From: Gammaproteobacteria bacterium
GTDB lineage: Bacteria; Pseudomonadota; Gammaproteobacteria; SZUA-229
Assembly: GCA_016191795.1 (NCBI GenBank)
Contig: JACPVK010000257.1
Location: forward strand, 1-9,758
Length of the DNA: 9,758 bases
Reading direction: 5' to 3'
Position numbers and translations under genes: made by a program. This document shows positions 5,719 through 9,758 of this stretch, piece by piece. A model generated the notes under the pieces. It was not told where the DNA came from. It was given only the letters and a program-made list of their open reading frames with translations, and did not search any database. How positions within the stretch are numbered: position 1 is the first letter of the stretch; every line of letters begins with the position of its first letter.

Positions 5719-5746
5719 TTGAAAAGCCCAGGCAAGCATTTATAAT
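5719..5746 (+). promoter_or_regulatory. Near-consensus sigma-70 promoter ahead of abiF
   Basis: TTGAAA (5719-5724), a 16-bp spacer, then TATAAT (5741-5746). Five of six -35 bases and all -10 bases match consensus. Transcription would start near 5752-5754, about 72 bases before the abiF start codon and just before the hairpin at 5761-5799. Confidence 0.7.
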
Positions 5747-5760
5747 CTCCTTCAACAACA

Positions 5761-5799
5761 CCCGCCACGCATCCCGTAAGATCTGCGCACCCTGGCGGG
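5761..5799 (+). ncRNA. Candidate small structured RNA or leader hairpin of abiF
   Basis: CCCGCCA (5761-5767) pairs with TGGCGGG (5793-5799), and inside it CGCA (5768-5771) pairs with TGCG (5784-5787) around a 12-base loop. TTTCTAGTTTC follows, which could give weak intrinsic termination. With the promoter at 5719-5746 the transcript would be roughly 45-60 nt. The bulged CACCC (5788-5792) is complementary to GGGTG (5816-5820) in the abiF ribosome-binding region. I recall reports that abiF genes carry a conserved upstream non-coding RNA acting as antitoxin; placing this hairpin in that role is inference. Confidence 0.45.
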
Positions 5800-5824
5800 T
5801 TTCTAGTTTCTGAGGGGGTGAAAA

Positions 5825-6725
5825 TTGAAATTCACCAAGCCCCCAACCACCTTTGATCAGCAAATCCAATTATTAGAAAGCCGCGGCATGGCTGTGCCGG
5901 ATCAAGGCCGTGCCCGCCATTATTTGGCCCATCTCAATTACTATCGGTTAGGGGCGTATTGGCTGCCGTTTGAAGCAGATCATGCAACGCATCAATTTAA
6001 TCCCGGTACCAATTTTGAAGATATCCTGAATCTCTATGTATTTGATCGTGAGTTGCGGTTATTGGTGATGGATGCAATAGAGCGCATCGAGGTTTCTGTC
6101 CGCACCCAATGGGCGAATTATCTGGCACGGCGTTATGGCGCGCATGCGTTTCTTAACCAATCCGTTTTTAATAATCCAAATATGTATCAGCGTTGTCTGG
6201 AAGCATTAAACGATGAAATAAGTCGCAGCCAGGAAACATTTGTTAAGCACTATTTATCAAAATACACCCAGCCAGCCATGCCGCCGCTGTGGGCGGTGGT
6301 TGAAGTCATGTCACTTGGCCAGCTCTCCAAAGTGGTATGCCAATATTAAAAAGCGTCATGACCGTCAAGCCATTGCTGAGACTTACGATCTGGATGAAGT
6401 GGTATTGACGTCATTCCTGCATCACCTGACCATTATTCGGAATATCTGCGCACACCATAGCCGTCTATGGAATCGGCAATTCGCCTTCCAAATGAAAATT
6501 CCGCCTGCGCGTCCAGCCAAAATACTTAATAGCTTTAATCACGCCCAATCGAAAAAGCTATACAACACCCTGGTGTTGCTGGAATATCTCATGGAACGAA
6601 TCAGTCCAGGCACTCACTGGAAACAACGTTTAATAAAATTATTGCAAAGTCACCCGGCTGCCGAACCAGTGGCGATGGGTTTTCCAAATGGCTGGGAGAA
6701 GTTTCCCGTTTGGAAGCAAACATAA
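5825..6725 (+). pseudogene. abiF: AbiF/AbiD-family HEPN abortive-infection gene, frameshifted by one base
   Basis: The start is TTG 5825 behind GAGGGGGTG (5812-5820). The first frame runs 174 codons and stops at 6347-6349. The family sequence continues in the +1 frame from TGG 6333 to TAA 6723-6725. Dropping the G at 6332 joins GQLSK to WYANIKKR, as in relatives, and restores 299 residues, a normal length. The N-terminal half shows the Abi_2 pattern: LAHLNYYRLGAYWLPFE (34-50), FEDILNLYVFDRELRLLV (64-81), IERIEVSVRTQW. The C-terminal half has the HEPN ribonuclease motif RNICAH (bases 6438-6455, R205 and H210 after correction). Family proteins are RNA-cleaving abortive-infection toxins. The rest of both halves looks well kept, so the change is recent or a sequencing error. 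Confidence 0.85.
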
Positions 6726-6778
6726 CTCTTTGAATATAATTCTCAGTAACTAAAACTATAAATCTGGAAAAGCAATTA

Positions 6779-6907
6779 ATGTCCCAAAACTCAAACAACC
6801 TCGCTGCCTACATCTGGTCACTGGCCGATTTACTGCGCGGCGATTTCAAGCAAAGCCAATATGGCCGCGTCATTTTGCCGTTCACCTTGTTGCGCCGTCT
6901 CGAATGC
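6779..6907 (+). pseudogene. hsdM: N-terminal fragment of hsdM (type I restriction DNA methyltransferase)
   Basis: ATG 6779 has GGAA at 6766-6769. Residues 1-43 are a clear HsdM start: NNLAAYIWSLADLLRGDF (6-23), KQSQYGRVILPFTLLRRLEC (24-43). After codon 43 the family sequence ends and the frame enters a CGAATGCTTC..TCGGGGATC repeat. The roughly 450 remaining residues, including the SAM-binding and NPPF motifs, are absent, so no methyltransferase is made. hsdR lies 1.8 kb downstream in the same direction, so this is the left stump of a split type I locus. A weak promoter (TTGGAA 6710-6715, 19 bp, TATAAT 6735-6740) lies upstream. Confidence 0.85.
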
Positions 6908-7009
6908 TTCGTCGGGGATCTGCCTTATTCTCGTTCCCGCGCTTTGCGTGGGAATGCATACCGCGCCTCAACTCAAACGATGGATTCCCACGCAGAGCAT
7001 GGGAACCAG
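6901..7009. repeat. Repeat block at the hsdM break
   Basis: 6901-6920 is the CGAATGC..TCGGGGATC element. 6933-6953 (GTTCCCGCGC, TTTGCGTGGGA) and 6985-7005 (TCCCACGCAGAGC, ATGGGAAC) are inverted copies of another dispersed repeat, matching at 18 of 21 positions, with a further GCATACCGCGCC tail after the first. Open frames here continue hsdM only by chance. Confidence 0.7.
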
Positions 7010-7032
7010 TAATGTCGCGGCACGGATCATCT

Positions 7033-7098
7033 GTAGGGTGGGTGCAACCCACCAGCTTTTAGATCCCACGCAGGAGGGATAAACGCAGCGCATCCACC
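7033..7098. repeat. GTAGG palindrome plus a partial GGATAA..GCATCCACC repeat
   Basis: 7033-7053 has GGTGGGT, GCA, ACCCACC after GTA. 7073-7098 (GGAGGGATAAACGCAGC then GCATCCACC) is a worn copy of the element at 665-693. Confidence 0.65.
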
Positions 7099-7145
7099 AG
7101 CTTTACTGAAGGCCGACCCGAATTATGCTGGAATGCTTTTTGTGG

Positions 7146-7200
7146 GTTGGCCTTCAGGCCAACGCTTTTTAGCGTCACCCCGAATGCATCTGTCGGGGAT
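7146..7200. repeat. GTTGGCCT palindrome and CACCCCGAATGC repeat
   Basis: GTTGGCCT (7146-7153), TC, AGGCCAAC (7156-7163) is a perfect stem. 7174-7200 is the CCCCGAATGCATCTGTCGGGG element with the stem CCCCGA/TCGGGG. This closes the fourth repeat cluster. Confidence 0.7.
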
Positions 7201-7210
7201 GTGCCCTGCC

Positions 7211-7372
7211 TGGCTTGGCCATAGCAATTACACCGCCCACAACTGGCCATACGCCCTGAAAGCCGCCAGCCAAACCGCAATCCCCTGAACCGCCGAATAC
7301 CTCATCGCCCACCCGTTACTGGCCGACTACGTGCTGGAAGGGTTATCAATAATGGGCTGCCGCTGCGAATGA
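7211..7372 (+). pseudogene. Possible decayed coding fragment, family not recognised
   Basis: One frame reads WLGHSNYTAHNWPYALKAAS, QTAIP, an in-frame TGA (7286-7288), then TAEYLIAHPLLADYVLEGLS and MGCRCE to TGA 7370-7372. The composition is protein-like on both sides of the stop, but there is no start and I recognise no family. 7373-7477 shows nothing more. Confidence 0.3.
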
Positions 7373-7477
7373 AGCGACGGGGCAGGCGAAATAGGGCCAT
7401 ACCGGCAGCATGCAAAGCCTGTGGGGCGGCCGTATTAGCCGGTCATTATCAACTGCTGGCGGGGCGGGGTTTTGTGC

Positions 7478-7564
7478 TAGCATCGGCCCTATATAAATGA
7501 ATAACGCCACAGGGATACAGAGTGCTTTCCCATCAAAGAATAAAAATTGATCAGCCAGGGTTAA
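7478..7564 (+). repeat. 87-bp direct repeat, copy B (upstream of the Tlde1-like gene)
   Basis: It matches 5569-5655 from TAGCATCGGCCCTATATAAA to the ACC end. The GTG at 7522 inside it opens the frame that runs without a stop into the DUF2778 gene. The AGGGA at 7511-7515 is at ribosome-binding distance. Confidence 0.8.
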
Positions 7565-8331
7565 CCAGCGCAGCGCTAGCCTACAGTCATTCCGCATTAT
7601 TTCCCGCATCTAATATGTTCTTCCAGCTATCTTTGAGCGTTACTGGCTGCCGCAAACAGGCCACGGCACCCGAGCGAGCTCTGGTTGAAAATGCAACTCA
7701 CGAACAGGTTGCTGGAGAACTCAAATTAGTCGACTGGCTTACTCAAAGTAAAAAACGCCTTAAAACGAAATGGGGCCGTCTTCATTTATCTCTAATAAAA
7801 CAGCCAGGTAAAAATATGGATGATCTAAAGTTCGATGGGAAAATACTCACCTGGAGTGGTAGAGGTAGCTATAGAGCTACAACAGGAATGATTGGGTTTC
7901 AAAAGCCGGAGTTTCAATGCGTCAGAGAGAGGGGGCCAGTGCCTGAGGGAAATTATTATATTCCGCTGATAGCAGGTGATATGGCTAAAGATGATGGAGA
8001 AGGTATTTGTCAGTTGGCGCCATCGTGGCAGATACAGCAGATTCCACGAGGCGATAAAGCAGGTGGTTGTGAGCCGTACTGGGCTAATTGGGGCTTTAAC
8101 CGTGTAAGGTTTGAGCCTGCAGATAAATTAACAAAACACAAATGCGATCCAAAAAGAAGCGGGTTCTACCTGCATGATTCAACTAAAGGATTCAGTCACG
8201 GTTGTATAGAGGTGGAGCAAAAGTTCTTTAATGACCTCCGTAATTATTTAAAAATAACAAAAAATAAGAAACTGTCATTATCAATAAAATATACACCGGG
8301 GATGGATACAAATGGCGGCACAAAAAAATAA
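7522..8331 (+). CDS. DUF2778 / Tlde1-like peptidoglycan-targeting protein (likely type VI effector)
   Basis: The longest frame is 269 residues from GTG 7522. The conserved domain begins at M99 (ATG 7816, AGGT at 7806-7809): LKFDGKILTWSGRGSYRATT (102-121), GPVPEGNYYIP (138-148). It ends with the L,D-transpeptidase-style catalytic region FYLHDSTKGFSHGCIEVE (215-232; H218, S225, C228). A start at 7816 gives 171 residues, the size I expect for this family, and is the likelier start; the upstream 98 codons begin in repeat copy B. Tlde1 proteins are delivered by type VI secretion and trim or exchange peptidoglycan stem peptides through the Cys-His pair in the target's periplasm. No signal peptide precedes the domain, as is common for secreted effectors. 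The gene directly downstream encodes a small exported protein, matching an effector-immunity pair. No vgrG, hcp or PAAR gene is in the window. Confidence 0.8.
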   Translation: MLSHQRIKIDQPGLTSAALAYSHSALFPASNMFFQLSLSVTGCRKQATAPERALVENATHEQVAGELKLVDWLTQSKKRLKTKWGRLHLSLIKQPGKNMDDLKFDGKILTWSGRGSYRATTGMIGFQKPEFQCVRERGPVPEGNYYIPLIAGDMAKDDGEGICQLAPSWQIQQIPRGDKAGGCEPYWANWGFNRVRFEPADKLTKHKCDPKRSGFYLHDSTKGFSHGCIEVEQKFFNDLRNYLKITKNKKLSLSIKYTPGMDTNGGTKK

Positions 8332-8692
8332 CATGAAAAAACTATCGGTACTGATATTGGCTGCAGTATTGTCATTGTCATGCAATGCTGAAGAAAGAGT
8401 AACTATAGATAACTCGCTTTCTGCCTGTTTGATCATTCAAAAGGGCGAAATACAGGCGATGGATAATCTTCTGTTATATAAAACCAGCTGGGAACTAAAA
8501 GATAATATTGGAAATTGCGGTTGTAAATCCGCGGCATTGTCTTATAGCGTATACCTGGTTAAAAATGAAAAGCTGATGTCTCTTGGCATGCTCTCTAGCT
8601 TGAATAAAAAACAGGTAACATTTGTATTGAGTTCTGATAATGGTCTTTATAAAGATGCGGAATATAAGTTAACACTCAGTTGTGCAGGTTAG
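8312..8692 (+). CDS. Small exported cysteine-containing protein, probable immunity protein for the DUF2778 effector
   Basis: The frame overlaps the end of the effector gene by 20 bases. ATG 8312 has GGGGATGG upstream (8298-8305) and gives 126 residues. The ATG at 8333, 1 bp after the effector's stop, gives 119 and a cleaner signal peptide (MKKLSVLILAAVLSLSCNA, cleavage after NA19). The mature protein of about 100 residues has four cysteines (32, 62, 64, 117 counted from 8333), with GNCGCKSAALSYSVY (60-74) and a LSCAG end, suggesting two disulphides in a periplasmic beta-rich fold. It resembles the DUF2195 family as I remember it, but I cannot confirm that. Periplasmic location, small size and tight coupling to a cell-wall toxin are what an immunity protein needs; that role is inferred. 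Confidence 0.8.
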   Translation: MAAQKNNMKKLSVLILAAVLSLSCNAEERVTIDNSLSACLIIQKGEIQAMDNLLLYKTSWELKDNIGNCGCKSAALSYSVYLVKNEKLMSLGMLSSLNKKQVTFVLSSDNGLYKDAEYKLTLSCAG

Positions 8693-8733
8693 AGTTAAAG
8701 CAAAGCGTATTAACAAGGAATAATGGCCAAGGC

Positions 8734-9758
8734 GTGACACCACCAACCGACAAGCTTGAACACTTAACCCGTGAAGAGATTGATCAAAAGCTCATCGCGG
8801 CCGGTTGGGTTGTGCAAGATAAAAAGCGTTTAAATCTTCATGAGTCACTCGGCGTAGCCGTGCGTGAAATGGATACCGACACCGGCCCAGCCGATTACAT
8901 GCTATTTATCGAAGGCAAAGCCTGCGGCATTATCGAAGCCAAGCGTGAAGGTAGTGATCTTGGTGGCGTGGCGGAACAATCAGGCCGCTATGCAATGTCC
9001 ACGGTAAAGTTCATTGAACGCTGGGCCGCCAATGACCAACCCTTACCGTTTTTATACGAAGCCACAAATCACGAAGTTCGTTTTCGTGACGAGCGCGATC
9101 CACACCCGCGTTCACGTAACTTGTTTCATTTTCACAAACCCGAAACACTGAAAGAATGGTTGGAAGAAGCTATCAACGTAGGTTGGGCTGACGCAGGAAG
9201 CCCAACAAAATTTGCAACGCTCAGGGGTCGTTTACAAAACTTGCCCGAGCTCAATACTGAAAAACTACGCGCCTGCCAAATCGCTGCCATTCACGGCATT
9301 GAAGCATCGCTTAAAGCCGGTAAACCAAGAGCCTTGTTACAAATGGCCACAGGCTCCGGTAAAACCTACACCGCCGTCACGCAAATTTATCGTTTAGCAA
9401 AATTCGCCAAAATCAAACGTGCTTTATTTCTGGTTGACCGTGGCAACCTCGGTACCAATGCCAAAGATGAATTCGAACAATTCGTCATCCCGCACGATGG
9501 CCGCAAATTCACCCAGCACTACAACGTTAATCTCCTCGGCCGCGCCGGCATACCCGATGCCACCAAAGTCACCATCTCCACCATTCAGCGCATGTATTCC
9601 CAACTCACCGGCCAAGAGTTAGATGATGAAGCCGACGAACATTCCGGTTTTGAAATAGAAGCCAACACCATAAATAAAGAGCCACGGCCCGTTAGCTACA
9701 ACTCAAATATTCCTATAGAAGAATTCGATGTCATCATCATTGATGAATGCCACCGCTC
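8734..9758 (+). CDS. hsdR: Type I restriction enzyme R subunit, N-terminal part (runs off the window)
   Basis: The frame is open from GTG 8734 to the window end (341 codons of an expected 800-1100). The start is chosen because TPPTDKLEHLTREEID fits HsdR N-termini. The AAGGA at 8715-8719 is rather far away, and a five-codon frame ATG 8723 to TGA 8737 overlaps the GTG as GTGA, which may couple translation. Residues 1-100 hold the PD-(D/E)xK nuclease (GPADYMLFIEGKACGIIEAK, D54, E68, K70). Residues about 170 onward are the superfamily 2 translocase, with Walker A QMATGSGKT (203-211), LFLVDRGNL (231-239) and the DECH box (337-340). HsdR cuts unmethylated DNA only in complex with HsdM and HsdS. The only hsdM here is a stump, so activity needs partners beyond the window. 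Confidence 0.93.
   Translation, partial: MTPPTDKLEHLTREEIDQKLIAAGWVVQDKKRLNLHESLGVAVREMDTDTGPADYMLFIEGKACGIIEAKREGSDLGGVAEQSGRYAMSTVKFIERWAANDQPLPFLYEATNHEVRFRDERDPHPRSRNLFHFHKPETLKEWLEEAINVGWADAGSPTKFATLRGRLQNLPELNTEKLRACQIAAIHGIEASLKAGKPRALLQMATGSGKTYTAVTQIYRLAKFAKIKRALFLVDRGNLGTNAKDEFEQFVIPHDGRKFTQHYNVNLLGRAGIPDATKVTISTIQRMYSQLTGQELDDEADEHSGFEIEANTINKEPRPVSYNSNIPIEEFDVIIIDECHR

Noticed and set aside
5761..5805. Clean rho-independent terminator
   Set aside because: The stem is good but the following TTTCTAGTTTC is a broken T-run, and an abiF start lies only 25 bp on. Better kept as a leader or small-RNA hairpin.
5613..5813. 67-codon frame starting in repeat copy A
   Set aside because: It has a plausible ribosome-binding site and aligns with copy B, but it runs over a near-consensus promoter and a hairpin, differs from B mostly by amino-acid-changing substitutions, and resembles nothing known. 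Reported as repeat only.
7346..7609. 87-codon minus-strand frame across repeat copy B
   Set aside because: Antisense to repeat copy B and to the start of the effector frame, with no family match.

Overview
The window reads as an accessory defence and conflict island on a gammaproteobacterial chromosome. This rests on the kinds of genes present and on the dense short palindromic repeats of types common in gammaproteobacteria. I cannot name the genus. Coding and non-coding blocks alternate, and about half of the recognisable genes are broken.

Layout: (1) 1-387 is the C-terminal part of an ABC-transporter ATPase that enters from the left. (2) 388-1822 holds two clusters of short palindromes on either side of a small periplasmic protein gene (786-1268). 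(3) 1823-2812 encodes a RhuM-Fic/Doc fusion protein, followed 8 bp later by a higA antitoxin gene cut off after about 30 codons. (4) 3233-4770 is an intact-looking AbiE type IV toxin-antitoxin operon (abiEi-abiEii, ATGA overlap) with a 12-bp-arm inverted repeat over its promoter. (5) 4841-4990 is a short remnant of a second rhuM gene. (6) 5114-5478 is a third repeat cluster. (7) 5569-6725 carries copy A of an 87-bp direct repeat, a near-consensus promoter, a small hairpin, and an abiF/abiD-type HEPN gene broken by one extra base. (8) 6779-7201 is the first 43 codons of hsdM, which run into a fourth repeat cluster. (9) 7478-8692 carries copy B of the 87-bp repeat, then a DUF2778/Tlde1-like peptidoglycan-targeting protein and a small exported cysteine-containing protein that looks like its immunity partner. 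(10) 8734 to the window end is the start of hsdR, which runs off the right side.

The modules do not form one pathway. They look like successive insertions into a former type I restriction-modification locus: hsdM lies left and hsdR right of the effector/immunity cassette. The breaks of the second rhuM and of hsdM sit beside repeat clusters. The complete modules are RhuM-Fic, AbiE and the effector/immunity pair. higA, the second rhuM, abiF (as sequenced) and hsdM are broken.

The strongest unexplained signals are: (a) two unrelated-in-sequence but perfect inverted repeats at the same codon position of the two rhuM genes; (b) a consensus-like promoter and a compact hairpin RNA just before abiF, which may be an RNA antitoxin or a translational switch; (c) the 87-bp sequence shared upstream of abiF and of the Tlde1-like gene.
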